Part shown: positions 46,400 to 55,824 of the stretch, in pieces
How positions within the stretch are numbered: position 1 is the first letter of the stretch
Layout: every line of letters starts with the position of its first letter
From: Raineyella fluvialis
GTDB lineage: Bacteria > Actinomycetota > Actinomycetes > Propionibacteriales > Propionibacteriaceae
DNA: 64,000 nucleotides
Direction: 5' to 3'
Assembly (NCBI RefSeq): GCF_009646095.1
Contig: NZ_CP045725.1
Location: 1,240,001 to 1,304,000, forward strand
Made by a program: the position numbers and the translations under genes
The notes under the pieces: model-generated
Told to the model about the DNA's origin: nothing
What the model saw: the letters and a program-made list of their open reading frames with translations, nothing else
The model's database searches: none

Positions 46400-46492
46400 G
46401 CCAGTCCCCCTCAGATCACGGGCCACGCCCCCCGGCACGCCCTCTGGCGGTCTCCAGTCTGGCCCACGGACCTGCGCGGGGCAGCTGCTGTG

Positions 46493-47449
46493 TCAGATGT
46501 CGCAGCCGGCCACCTCCAGCACCAGCCCCCACGTAACGCTGTGCGTCGCCCCGGGGTCCAGCACCGCCAGGGAGTCGCCGGTGACGAAGGCGTTGGCCGG
46601 GCAGGACATCGGCTCGGCGGCCACGCCGCTGCGTCGGTAACTCCCCGCCCAGGGGAGGTCACCGGTGCAGACCTGCCAGTGCCCCAGTGGCCGGTCCATC
46701 CAGACGGCAGCCGTACGACCATCGGGGGCCGCGAGTCGCACCCACGAGCGCCCGCCGTCGACGTCAGCACCCGCGGACGGATTGTCACGGACGGCTGCCA
46801 CGAAGCCGTCGTCGACCGCCACCGTCCCGATCCGCCGGGAGGTCGAGAAGTCGTACGACTCGGGGACCGGCTCCACGGCCGCTGGCAGGAGCCGCTCGTC
46901 AGGGCGCACCCAGGCCGACGCGTCGACCTGCAGCAGACAGTCATCAACGCTGGCCGCGCCCGGCGACAGCCACGGATGGAAGCCGACCCCGTACGGAGCC
47001 CGCGCGGCGCCGGTGTTCGTCGTGGTCAGCCGGATCGTCAGCCCGTCAGCCGTCAGGCGGTAGGAGACCTGCACCGCGAGCCGGAAGGGATAGCCGGGGA
47101 CAGGAGTGAGGTCCAGCGCGAGGTCGACACCGCTGTCGGAGTGCTCGAGGCAGGTCCAGGCCCTCTCGTTGACCAGGCCGTGGATGGCGGTGTCCCGCTC
47201 CGGCTCGTTGACCGGCAACTGGTGGGTGACGCCGTCGAAGCGGTAGCGGCCGTCGGCGAGCCGGTTCGGCCAGGGCAACAGGATCGCCCCGTGCACGATC
47301 GGCGGCAGCTCGTCCTCGCCGAAGGGCACCACGACGTCGCGGTCGCCGACGCGATAGGCCCGCAGCGTGGCTCCGCGCTCGGTGATCACCGCCTCCTGGT
47401 CGCCGTACGCGATGGTGAACTGCCGGCCGGTCGGGACGGTGGTCATCAT
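46493..47449 (-). CDS. Aldose 1-epimerase family protein
   Basis: 318-residue galactose-mutarotase-fold protein. GAILLPWPNRLADGRYRFDG, AIHGLVNERAWTCLE (catalytic His) and GVGFHPWLSPGA (second His) are present, with a C-terminal catalytic Glu region LEVAGCDI. It interconverts alpha and beta anomers of an aldose. Last gene of the xylose operon, 62 bases after the permease; it probably supplies the right xylopyranose anomer to XylA. Confidence 0.88.
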   Translation of the reverse strand: MMTTVPTGRQFTIAYGDQEAVITERGATLRAYRVGDRDVVVPFGEDELPPIVHGAILLPWPNRLADGRYRFDGVTHQLPVNEPERDTAIHGLVNERAWTCLEHSDSGVDLALDLTPVPGYPFRLAVQVSYRLTADGLTIRLTTTNTGAARAPYGVGFHPWLSPGAASVDDCLLQVDASAWVRPDERLLPAAVEPVPESYDFSTSRRIGTVAVDDGFVAAVRDNPSAGADVDGGRSWVRLAAPDGRTAAVWMDRPLGHWQVCTGDLPWAGSYRRSGVAAEPMSCPANAFVTGDSLAVLDPGATHSVTWGLVLEVAGCDI

Positions 47450-47510
47450 GTCTTCCTCCTCGGACGAGGTCGGTCCCCGCGCAGACCAGGAGTCCGCGCG
47501 GGGACGTGGG

Positions 47511-48788
47511 TCAGCTGAGCGATCCGCTGCGGCGCTTGTTGAGCAGGTCGAAGGCGACCGCCGCGACCAGGACGAAGCCCTTGATGGCCTGCTGCCACGC
47601 CGGGTCGACGGCGAGGATCGACAGGCCCATGTTGAGGACGCCCATGATCAGGGCGCCGATCATCGCGCCGCCGACCTTGCCCGAGCCGCCGGTGACCGCC
47701 GCGCCGCCGATGAAGCAGGCGGCGATGGCGTCCAGCTCGTAGCCCATGCCGGCGCTCGAGACGGCCGCACCGGCGCGGGAGGTGACCACGATGCCCGCGA
47801 GAGCGGCCATCACCCCGGCGATGACGAAGACCCCGAAGGTGATCCGCCGGGCATTGACGCCGGACAGCTCGGCGGCGCGGTAGTTGCCGCCGATGGCGTA
47901 GATGCTGCGGCCGAACCGGGTGTTCTTCAGCAGGAACGAGAAGACCAGCATCAGCACCCCGATGAGGGCCAGAACGATCGGGAAGCCTCCGGTCGAGAGG
48001 GCCAGCAGGTAGGTGAAGGCCAGGATGACGACGGCGATGGCGACGAGCTTGCCCCAGAAGACCCCCGGGCGGTCCACCGGCAGGCCATGGGTCGCCATGG
48101 ACCGACGATTGCGTAGGCCGGTGAGGACGAGGACGGCGACCGATGCCACACCGATGAGGACGGTGACGCCGTCCAGGTAGCCGAGCGCGGCGGTGTCGGT
48201 GAAGCCGAGGAGGTTCGGGATCGCCCCGTTACCGATCTGCTTGAACGCCTCCGGAAAGCCCGAGATGGTCCGGCCGACAAGCAGCTGGGCGAACCCGCGG
48301 AAGATCAGCATGCCGCCCAGGGTGACGATGAACGACGGCACCCCCACGTACGCCACCCAGTAGCCCTGCCAGACGCCGACCACGAGCCCGACGAGGAGCC
48401 CGAGGGCGACCGCGACGAGCCACGGCAGGTGCCAGGAAGCCATCCCGATACCGATGACACCGCCGATCATGGCGACGCTCGAGCCCACCGACAGGTCGAT
48501 GTGCCCGGCGATGATCACCAGCAGCATCCCGATGGCGAGCACCATCACGTACGCGTTCTGCTGGATCAGCGAGGCGATGTTGTCCGGGACGAGGAGCCTG
48601 CCTCCGGTGAGGAGTTGGAAGAGGGCGACGATGCCGATCAGGGCGATCAGCAGAGCGGACTGGCGAAGCTTCGCCCGCCGGGCCACCCGCGCCTCGGCAC
48701 GCAGGGCCTCGGGGTCGAGGGCGGGGCGCCCGGATCGCCCGGGCTGGCCGCGACGTTCCGCCTGATCGGTCACAGTGATGGTGCTCAT
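47511..48788 (-). CDS. xylH: Xylose-type ABC transporter permease
   Basis: 425 residues with about ten hydrophobic segments. Typical XylH/RbsC text: AGHIDLSVGSSVAMIGGVIG, GVPSFIVTLGGMLIFRGFAQLL, AIGGNYRAAELSGVNARRITFGVF and the ending GGAAVTGGSGKVGGAMIGALIMG. It forms the membrane channel with the adjacent ATPase and lipoprotein. The start overlaps the xylG stop by four bases (ATGA). Confidence 0.92.
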   Translation of the reverse strand: MSTITVTDQAERRGQPGRSGRPALDPEALRAEARVARRAKLRQSALLIALIGIVALFQLLTGGRLLVPDNIASLIQQNAYVMVLAIGMLLVIIAGHIDLSVGSSVAMIGGVIGIGMASWHLPWLVAVALGLLVGLVVGVWQGYWVAYVGVPSFIVTLGGMLIFRGFAQLLVGRTISGFPEAFKQIGNGAIPNLLGFTDTAALGYLDGVTVLIGVASVAVLVLTGLRNRRSMATHGLPVDRPGVFWGKLVAIAVVILAFTYLLALSTGGFPIVLALIGVLMLVFSFLLKNTRFGRSIYAIGGNYRAAELSGVNARRITFGVFVIAGVMAALAGIVVTSRAGAAVSSAGMGYELDAIAACFIGGAAVTGGSGKVGGAMIGALIMGVLNMGLSILAVDPAWQQAIKGFVLVAAVAFDLLNKRRSGSLS

Positions 48789-50374
48789 GCCACGCTCTCC
48801 TTCGTCTCCGTGGTCATCAGGCGCATCAGCGCCTCCTGGCTGAAGTCGGGGCGGTCGAGCTCACCTGTCAGCCGGCCCTCGTTGATGGTGTAGATGCGGT
48901 CGCAGAGCCCGATCAGTTCGGGCATCTCCGACGAGATGACGATGACGGCCCGGCCGGAATCGGCGAGCTGGTCGATGACCTGGTAGATCTCGTACTTCGC
49001 GCCCACGTCGATGCCGCGGGTCGGTTCGTCGAGGATGAGGACGTCGGGATCGGTGTAGATCCACTTCGCCAGCGACACCTTCTGCTGGTTGCCGCCGGAG
49101 AGGTTGCCCACGGCGGACTCGATGCTGGCGGTCTTGATCCGGATCTCGTCCTGGTAGCGCTGGGCGACCAGCACCTCCTCGCGCAGGTCGAGGACGCCGC
49201 GGCGGGTGATCTTGCCCATGGCGGCCGCCGAGATGTTCTCCCGGATCGTCTGCAGCAGGTTGAGTCCCATCTCCTTGCGGTCCTCGGTGACGTACGCGAT
49301 GCCATGGCGGATCGCCTTGCCGACGGTGGACACGTCGATCCGCTGCCCGCGCTTGTAGACGGCTCCGTCGACGACGCGCCCGTACTGCTGACCGAACAGG
49401 CTCATCGCCAGCTCGGTGCGGCCGGCGCCCATCAGCCCGGCGATGCCGACGATCTCGCCGGCGCGGACCCTCAGGTCGGTGTGGTCGGCGACCAGCCGCC
49501 CGGGGATGTAGGGATGCTCCACCGTCCAGTTCTCCACCCGGAGCAGTTCCTCCCCGAGGGTCGGAGAGTGCTCCGGGAACCGGTGGTCGAGGCTTCGCCC
49601 GACCATGCCCCGGATGATCCGGTCCTCGTCCGCGGCGTCCGGGCCCCGCATCGGCAGGGTCTCGATGGTCCGCCCGTCGCGGAGGATGGTGGTCTCGTCG
49701 GCGATCTCGGCGATCTCGTTCAGCTTGTGGCTGATGATGATCGCCGTGACGCCCTCGGTCCCGAGCTGACGGACGAGGTCGAGCAGCTGCTCGGAGTCGT
49801 CGTCGTTGAGCGAGGCGGTCGGTTCGTCGAGGATCAGCAGCTTCACCCGCTTGGACAGGGCCTTGGCGATCTCCACCAGCTGCTGCTTGCCGACCCCGAG
49901 GACCCCCACGAGCGTGTCGGGGTCCTCGTCCAGGCCGACCTTCGCGAGCAGGGCCTGCGCCTCGGCGCGCATCGCCCGCCACTGGATCACACCGCCCTTC
50001 GTGGCCTGGCGGCCGAGGTAGATGTTCTCCAGGATCGACAGGTTCGCGCACAGGGCGAGTTCCTGGTGGATGATGACGATCCCCGCGGCCTCCGAGTCGC
50101 GGATGCTGCCGAACGTCGCCCGCTCGCCCTCGTAGACGATCTCGCCGCTGAACGTACCGGCCGGGTACACGCCGGAGAGCACCTTCATCAGCGTCGACTT
50201 GCCGGCACCGTTCTCGCCGCAGATGGCGTGGACCGAGCCGCGGCGCACCCGGAAGGTGACGTCCTGCAGGGCCGCGACCGGGCCGAAGGTCTTCGAGATG
50301 TCGCGCATCTGGAGGATCAGGTCGTCCTCCCCCTCGCTCGCCGCGAGGGTGCGCCCACCGCCGAGGCTGGTCAT
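48785..50374 (-). CDS. xylG: Xylose-type ABC transporter ATP-binding protein
   Basis: 529 residues with two tandem ATPase domains, as in all sugar CUT2 importers. Domain 1 has Walker A GENGAGKSTLMKVLSG and Walker B LLILDEPTASL. Domain 2 has a degenerate Walker A GLMGAGRTELAMS, signature NLSGGNQQKVSLAKW and Walker B LILDEPTRGID. Starts at ATG 50374, overlapping the xylF stop (ATGA). Energises xylose uptake. Confidence 0.93.
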   Translation of the reverse strand: MTSLGGGRTLAASEGEDDLILQMRDISKTFGPVAALQDVTFRVRRGSVHAICGENGAGKSTLMKVLSGVYPAGTFSGEIVYEGERATFGSIRDSEAAGIVIIHQELALCANLSILENIYLGRQATKGGVIQWRAMRAEAQALLAKVGLDEDPDTLVGVLGVGKQQLVEIAKALSKRVKLLILDEPTASLNDDDSEQLLDLVRQLGTEGVTAIIISHKLNEIAEIADETTILRDGRTIETLPMRGPDAADEDRIIRGMVGRSLDHRFPEHSPTLGEELLRVENWTVEHPYIPGRLVADHTDLRVRAGEIVGIAGLMGAGRTELAMSLFGQQYGRVVDGAVYKRGQRIDVSTVGKAIRHGIAYVTEDRKEMGLNLLQTIRENISAAAMGKITRRGVLDLREEVLVAQRYQDEIRIKTASIESAVGNLSGGNQQKVSLAKWIYTDPDVLILDEPTRGIDVGAKYEIYQVIDQLADSGRAVIVISSEMPELIGLCDRIYTINEGRLTGELDRPDFSQEALMRLMTTETKESVA

Positions 50375-51504
50375 GCCCCGAGCTCCGAGGCCGAGTAGAA
50401 GCCACTGGTGACCAGCGTGGAGGTGACCGTGTCCGGAGTGACGACCTGGGGGTCGAGCAGGAAGGTCGGGATCTTGCCGGTGCCGTTGTTGTACTCCTTG
50501 CCCGCGCTGATCTCCACCGCGGTGCCGGTCACGACCTGCTGCACCATCGTGGCCGCCCGGTCCCCCAAGGCCCGGGTGTCCTTCCACACCGTCATCGCCT
50601 GCTTGTGGGCCAGCATGTTCATCACGTTCGCCTTGTCAGCGTCCTGGCCGGTGACGAGCGGCCAGTTCCCGTCGGGGCGGAAGCCGCGGGCGTCGAGGGC
50701 CTGTTCGATGCCGAGAGCGAGCGAGTCGTTCGGCGAGAGCACGGCGTCGAGCCGCTGCCCGCCGGTGTAGAAGGAGTTCAGCCGGGTCTGCATCTCGGCC
50801 TGGGCCTTGGCGCTGTCCCAGCCGAGGATGCCGATCTGCTGCCAGCCCGACGCGTCCTTCGGGACCTTGCCCGACGGGGACGCCAGCTTCCCACTGGCGA
50901 AGTAGGGCCCCAGCACCGACCAGGCACCGGCGAAGAACTGTGCCGCGTTGGGGTCGTCCGGGGAGCCGCCGAAGAGCTCGACGTTGAAGGGACCGCGTCC
51001 GGCGGTCAGCCCGAGGCGCTGCGCGAGGAACTCGCCCTGCATGACGCCCACGCGGAAGTTGTCGAACGAGACGTAGTAGCTGACGCCCGTTGACCCCTCG
51101 ATCAGCCGGTCGTACGAGATGACGGGGATCCGCTTGCTCCGGGCCTGTTCGACGACGGGGCCGAGCACGGTGCCGTCGATCGGGGCGACGACCAGCACGG
51201 AGACGTTCTGCGTGATCATGTTCTGGATCTGGCTGATCTGCTGGTCGGTCTTGTTGTCGGCGTACTGAAGGGTGGTGCGGTAGCCCATCGCCTGGAGCTT
51301 CTCCTCCAGGTGACCGCCGTCGCGGCTCCACCGTTCGAGGTACTTGGTAGGCATGGACAGCCCGATCACGGCGTTGCGGGCATCGAGGGCCGCGGCGGCA
51401 GCACCGGGGCGTTCGGCGACGCATCCGGCGGTCGTGGCGGCGACTCCCGCGGCAAGGGCGAAGGACAGCAGGGTCCGACGTTTCACCACTGCGTTCAGGT
51501 TCAC
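50371..51504 (-). CDS. xylF: Xylose-type ABC transporter substrate-binding lipoprotein
   Basis: 377 residues. The GTG at 51504 has GAGGAG six bases upstream; the signal peptide (KRRTLLSFALAAGVAATTAGC) ends in a lipobox with lipid Cys about residue 29. The periplasmic-binding domain type 1 shows IGLSMPTKYLERW, VLVVAPIDGTVLGP, SYDRLIEGSTGVSYY and VLSPNDSLALGIEQAL, as in ChvE/XylF proteins. Binds xylose or a related sugar outside the membrane for XylG/XylH. Confidence 0.92.
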   Translation of the reverse strand: MNLNAVVKRRTLLSFALAAGVAATTAGCVAERPGAAAAALDARNAVIGLSMPTKYLERWSRDGGHLEEKLQAMGYRTTLQYADNKTDQQISQIQNMITQNVSVLVVAPIDGTVLGPVVEQARSKRIPVISYDRLIEGSTGVSYYVSFDNFRVGVMQGEFLAQRLGLTAGRGPFNVELFGGSPDDPNAAQFFAGAWSVLGPYFASGKLASPSGKVPKDASGWQQIGILGWDSAKAQAEMQTRLNSFYTGGQRLDAVLSPNDSLALGIEQALDARGFRPDGNWPLVTGQDADKANVMNMLAHKQAMTVWKDTRALGDRAATMVQQVVTGTAVEISAGKEYNNGTGKIPTFLLDPQVVTPDTVTSTLVTSGFYSASELGA

Positions 51505-51565
51505 AACGATCTCCTCATTGAGACGGGTGGGGATGGGGTGGCGGATGGGGGTGAGGACGATGCGG

Positions 51566-52942
51566 TCAGCTGACCGGGCCGCGGAGCTCCCGGTAGCGGT
51601 CGAGCACCTCGGGGGTGGGGTCTGCCTCGTGGATCCGGGTGCCGGCCGGCCGCCAGGCCGGGGGCTCCCGGTCGCCACTGAGGGCCCAGGCGGCCTGCCG
51701 AGCAGCCCCGAGGGCGACGTACTCCGCCGGCGGCGGCACCTCGACCGGGCGGCCGAGCACCGCCGGGGCGATCAGCCGGACGGCCTCGGAGCGGGCACCC
51801 CCGCCGATCAGCACGATCCGCTGCGCGGTGACACCGGTCGCCGCCTCCAGGAAGGCCACCGCGTCGGCGAGGGAACAGAGCAGGGCCTCCACCGCGGCCC
51901 GGGCCAGGTCCTCGCGGCTGGTCCGGCTGGTCAGTCCGGCGAGCGTTCCGGTGGCGTACGGTCGCGACGGCGTCCGCTCGCCGTCCAGGTAGGGCAGCAT
52001 CGTCAGGCCATGGGCGCCGGCGACGGACGCCAGGGCGAGGGCGTCGAGGCCGGCGTGGTCGACGCCCAGCAGGAGCCGGGTGGTGTCGAGGATCCGGGCG
52101 GCGTTGATCGTGCACGCCAACGGCAGGAAGTGGCCGGAGGCGTCCGCGAAGCCGGTGACCAGGCCGGTCGGGTCAGCCGTCGGCACCGGCGAGACCATCG
52201 CCGCCACGCCACTGGTGCCGATCGACAACGACACCTCGCCGGGACCCAGCCCGAGCCCGAGGGCCGCCGCCATGTTGTCCCCGGTGCCCGCGGCGATCGC
52301 CGCTCCGCCGCGGGTCCGGCCGACCACCGCATTCGGGGCGGAGGCCAGGGTCGGCAGTTCGATCGGGTGCCCGATGGCACTCGCGGCGAGCTCCGGAGCC
52401 CAGGCGTCGGCCTGTGGGTCGAAATAGCCGGTGCCGGAGGCGTCGCCGCGGTCGGTGGCGAAGAGTGCCTCGTCGGCGCTCAGGGCGCGGGTGACGTAGT
52501 CGTGCGGCAGCAGGACGCTGTGCGTACGGGCGGCGTTGTCCGGCTCGTGCTCGGCCATCCAGCGCAGCTTGGTGGCGGTGAACGACGCGACCGGGACGCT
52601 GCCGATCCGCCGGGCCGCCGCGGCGGGACCGCCGAGCTCGGCGGTGAGTTGTTCGGCCTGCGGAGCCGAGCGGGTGTCGTTCCACAGCAAGGCGTCGCGG
52701 ACCACGTCGCCGCGCTCGTCGAGGGCGACCATGCCGTGCTGCTGGCCACCTACGGCGACGGCCTCCGCCCGCGGCAGGAGGTCGGCCGCGGTGGCGTCGA
52801 GCGCCTCGAGCCAGTGGCGGGGGTCGACCTCGCTGCCGTCGGGGTGGGGGGCGCGCCGTTCGTCGACGACGGCTCCCGTGTCGGTGTCGACCAGCAGTGC
52901 CTTGGTCGACTGGGTGGATGAGTCAATGCCCAGGACGAACAT
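51566..52942 (-). CDS. xylB: Xylulokinase
   Basis: 458-residue FGGY kinase. GIDSSTQSTKALLVD is the phosphate-1 motif; VGGQQHGMVALD holds the substrate-contact region of xylulokinases; SIGTSGVAAMV is phosphate-2 and LIGGGARSEAVRLIAPAVLGRPV the adenosine motif. ATG 52942 matches the conserved N-terminus. It lies 35 bases after xylA in the operon, which fixes its role in phosphorylating D-xylulose. Confidence 0.95.
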   Translation of the reverse strand: MFVLGIDSSTQSTKALLVDTDTGAVVDERRAPHPDGSEVDPRHWLEALDATAADLLPRAEAVAVGGQQHGMVALDERGDVVRDALLWNDTRSAPQAEQLTAELGGPAAAARRIGSVPVASFTATKLRWMAEHEPDNAARTHSVLLPHDYVTRALSADEALFATDRGDASGTGYFDPQADAWAPELAASAIGHPIELPTLASAPNAVVGRTRGGAAIAAGTGDNMAAALGLGLGPGEVSLSIGTSGVAAMVSPVPTADPTGLVTGFADASGHFLPLACTINAARILDTTRLLLGVDHAGLDALALASVAGAHGLTMLPYLDGERTPSRPYATGTLAGLTSRTSREDLARAAVEALLCSLADAVAFLEAATGVTAQRIVLIGGGARSEAVRLIAPAVLGRPVEVPPPAEYVALGAARQAAWALSGDREPPAWRPAGTRIHEADPTPEVLDRYRELRGPVS

Positions 52943-52977
52943 CGTCGGTCTCCTGTCGGCTGTGATCGGGGTGGGGG

Positions 52978-54165
52978 TCAGCCGCGGGCGCCGGTCAGGT
53001 GCTCGACCGCGAGCTGGTGGAGGCGTACGTAGCCGTAGTTGCGCTCCGAGGGACCGGTGAGGTCGAGGCCTTCGTAGACGGAGGGATCGGCGAGGAACGA
53101 CTCGAGGGACTCGTCGGCGCCCAGTGTGGGCTCGGCGAGCTCGTGCACTCCGGCGTACGCGAGGGCCTCCTGGACCTCCGGGTCGGCCCGGAAGGCCAGG
53201 GCACGCTCCTTGAGGATCAGGTACATCCGCATGTTCGCCAGCGCCGAGTCCCACACGCCGGTGACGTGGTCGGTGCGCGAGGTCTTGTAGTCGAAGTGAC
53301 GAGCACCCTCGTACGCCCCCGGCTTGGACGGGAAGCCGTTCTCCAGCAGGTCGACGGTGAAGAAGGCACTGATCAGGTTGCCGTGGCCGAAGACCAGGTC
53401 CTGGTCGTACATCGGGCCGTTCTGGCCGTTGAGGTCGATATGGAAGAGCTTCTCCGACCAGAGCGCCTGGGCGAGGCCGTGGGTGTAGTTGAGGGTGGCC
53501 ATCTGCTCGTGGCCGGTCTCGGGGTTGAGGCCGACGACGTCGCCGTTGTCGAGGCGCTGGATGAAGGCCAGGGCGTGGCCGATGGTCGGCAGGAAGATGT
53601 CACCACGGGGCTCGTTCGGCTTGGGCTCCAGGCCGATCCGCAGGTCGTAGCCCTGCGACTTGATGTAGCCGGCGACGGTGTCGATGCCCTCGGCGTAGCG
53701 CTCCAGCGCGGCGTGCAGGTCCTTCGAGGAGTCGTACTCGGCGCCCTCACGCCCGCCCCACATGACGAAGGTGGTGGCACCCAGCTCGGCGGCGAGGTCG
53801 ACGTTGCGCAGCACCTTGCGCAGGCCGTAGCGGCGGACCCGGCGGTCGTTCGAGGTGAACGCCCCGTCCTTGAACACCGGCTCGGCGAACGTGTCCGTGG
53901 TGACCATCTCGCAGACCATCCCGGTCTCGTCGATGGTCTTCTTCAGCGTGCAGATCAGGTCGTCGCGCTCGGCGGGGGTCGCATCGAAGGGGATCACGTC
54001 GTTGTCGTGGAACGTGAAGCCCCAGGCGCCGAGCTCCTTGAGCTTGCGGATCGAGTCGAACGGGTCGAGGTCGGGCCGGGAGGCTTTGCCGAACTGGTCG
54101 CGTGCCGGCCAGCCGACGGTCCACAGGCCGAACGAGAACTTGTCCGCAGGGGTGGGGTTGAGCAT
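52978..54165 (-). CDS. xylA: Xylose isomerase
   Basis: 395-residue actinobacterial-type (class I) D-xylose isomerase, a homotetramer. Active-site features: [14 protein letters not shown] (His54), [29 protein letters not shown] (metal Glu/Lys), [10 protein letters not shown] and [11 protein letters not shown]. It is the first gene of the xyl operon, with AAGGGA upstream and the XylR palindrome 24 bases before the ATG. Confidence 0.97.
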   Translation of the reverse strand: MLNPTPADKFSFGLWTVGWPARDQFGKASRPDLDPFDSIRKLKELGAWGFTFHDNDVIPFDATPAERDDLICTLKKTIDETGMVCEMVTTDTFAEPVFKDGAFTSNDRRVRRYGLRKVLRNVDLAAELGATTFVMWGGREGAEYDSSKDLHAALERYAEGIDTVAGYIKSQGYDLRIGLEPKPNEPRGDIFLPTIGHALAFIQRLDNGDVVGLNPETGHEQMATLNYTHGLAQALWSEKLFHIDLNGQNGPMYDQDLVFGHGNLISAFFTVDLLENGFPSKPGAYEGARHFDYKTSRTDHVTGVWDSALANMRMYLILKERALAFRADPEVQEALAYAGVHELAEPTLGADESLESFLADPSVYEGLDLTGPSERNYGYVRLHQLAVEHLTGARG

Positions 54166-54188
54166 GGGATGGTCCCTTCAACGTCTTT

Positions 54189-54207
54189 GTTAGTAAGCGA
54201 AACTAAC
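54189..54207. promoter_or_regulatory. XylR operator ahead of xylA
   Basis: Inverted repeat GTTAGT-N7-ACTAAC, close to the TTAGT...ACTAA operators of ROK-type XylR in Gram-positives. It overlaps TTACTAAC on the minus strand, a plausible -10 for xylA, so binding would block transcription until xylose is present. Confidence 0.75.
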
Positions 54208-54370
54208 GTAACCTTGAGGAAGGGATCTGTGCAAGCCCCCGGCGGCAGTTCGTGATGTCATGTGGCTCACTTCCCGTCGGGAGGACAGGCAGCCGCCGGA
54301 GGCCGCCCCCGGCATAGGGTGGTGGAGCCGTGCACGGCACGACGCAGGCAACGGCGCGGGAGGAGAAGCG

Positions 54371-55588
54371 ATGAAGCCCACAGTCAGGGGCAGCACGCTG
54401 TCGGCGGTCCTGCGCAGTGCTGTCCTCGGTCCGCAGCTCCGCTCCCGCGCCGACATCGCCCAGGACACCGGACTGACGAAACCCACCGTCTCCAAGCTCG
54501 TCGAGCAGCTGATGGCCGCGGGGGTGCTCGCGGACGGCGAGGCGGTCTCGCGCGGGACGGGGCGTCCCTCAACACCCCTGGTGCTCCCGCCCCAGGGCGT
54601 CGTGGGGATCGGGGTCGAGATCGCGTCCGATCACCTGGGGGTCCGCGCCGTCGACCTGCGTGGCGCCACCGTCGACGAGCGACGCTCCCTGGTCCCCACG
54701 CTGGAGGAGGAACCCGGCGCGACTGTCGATCGCACCGTCGCCCTGCTGCTCGACGTGCTCTCCGGCGTGTCCGGTCGAGCGGTCTCGGGCGTGTGTGTGT
54801 CCGTTCCCGGGCGGCTGTCCGTCGATCGGACCACCGTCCTCTCGGCCCCCAACCTGTCCTGGACGGACGTCCCGCTGCTGTCCCTGCTGGCCGGGCATCC
54901 GTCCCTCGCGCGTCATCCCGCGCTGCACGCCGCGCCGGTGACACCCCTCAGCGTGCACAACGACTCCCAGCTGGCGGCCGAGTTCGAGCTCAGCCATCGT
55001 GGCGACGCCTCGTTCATGTACGTCTTCGGCGAGACCGGCATCGGCGGCGCGATCGTCATCGACGGCGAGCTGTACGTCGGCACCAACGGCTGGGCCGGGG
55101 AGATCGGTCACGTGGCCGTCGAGGTCGGCGGGGCCCGCTGCCGGTGCGGACGCCGCGGCTGCCTGGAAGCCCATGCGTCGTACGACGCCCTGCGCTCCCG
55201 CGCCGACCTCGGGCCGGACGTGCCGATCCACGAGGTGGTCGACACCCTCGCCCGCAGGCTGGGCGACAGGCGGGCCGTCATCGAGATGATCGGCGTGCCG
55301 TTGGGTTACGCCCTTGCGAACACCCTGAACGTGCTCGACCTGTCCACCGTCGTGCTCGGCGGATACTTCGCCCCCATCGCCGGCGAATTGGAGCCGGTCC
55401 TGCACCAGGTGTTCCGAGAGCGCGCGCTGGCGGAGGAACACGGTCAGGTGCGCGTGGGGCGCGCCGTCGATGACGCCCACCCGGCCCTGTCGGGCGCCAC
55501 CCGCACCGCCCTCGACCCCGTGCTCAACCACACCCCGGAGTGGATCGCGGCGATGGCGCATGACGCGGGGGCGACGCTGCGGCCCTGA
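54371..55588 (+). CDS. xylR: ROK-family transcriptional repressor XylR
   Basis: 405 residues. An N-terminal winged HTH (RADIAQDTGLTKPTVSKLVEQLM, about residues 27-49) is joined to a ROK sugar-binding domain with ETGIGGAIVIDGELYVGTNGWAGEIGH and the zinc-type cluster CRCGRRGCLEAHAS. AGGAGAAGCG precedes ATG 54371. Divergent from the xylA operon with an operator in between, so it is the xylose-responsive repressor. Confidence 0.92.
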   Translation: MKPTVRGSTLSAVLRSAVLGPQLRSRADIAQDTGLTKPTVSKLVEQLMAAGVLADGEAVSRGTGRPSTPLVLPPQGVVGIGVEIASDHLGVRAVDLRGATVDERRSLVPTLEEEPGATVDRTVALLLDVLSGVSGRAVSGVCVSVPGRLSVDRTTVLSAPNLSWTDVPLLSLLAGHPSLARHPALHAAPVTPLSVHNDSQLAAEFELSHRGDASFMYVFGETGIGGAIVIDGELYVGTNGWAGEIGHVAVEVGGARCRCGRRGCLEAHASYDALRSRADLGPDVPIHEVVDTLARRLGDRRAVIEMIGVPLGYALANTLNVLDLSTVVLGGYFAPIAGELEPVLHQVFRERALAEEHGQVRVGRAVDDAHPALSGATRTALDPVLNHTPEWIAAMAHDAGATLRP

Positions 55589-55701
55589 GAGGAGCCTTGG
55601 CGCCAGGTGTCGGCCTGGCCGGCGAAACCGTCGACAGACCCGGCACTGCGGGCCACTGTGGAACTGGAACGCTTGCCCTCGATGTCCATCGGAGGTTCCC
55701 G

Positions 55702-55824
55702 ATGACGACCGACCACAGACCGCCTCGACGCGTGACGACGGTCCTCGGATGGATCGCCACCGCCGCGATGACGATCGCGGGCATCATCGGGGTCTACGAG
55801 TCGATCAGCGGCGCGGGAGGCTGA
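55702..55824 (+). CDS. Small single-helix membrane protein
   Basis: 40 residues: a polar basic start (TTDHRPPRR) and one hydrophobic helix (VTTVLGWIATAAMTIAGIIGVY, about 11-32). The Shine-Dalgarno GGAGG six bases before ATG 55702 is strong, which is why I accept it. Its end overlaps by 20 bases the convergent membrane-protein gene. No family recognised. Confidence 0.5.
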   Translation: MTTDHRPPRRVTTVLGWIATAAMTIAGIIGVYESISGAGG

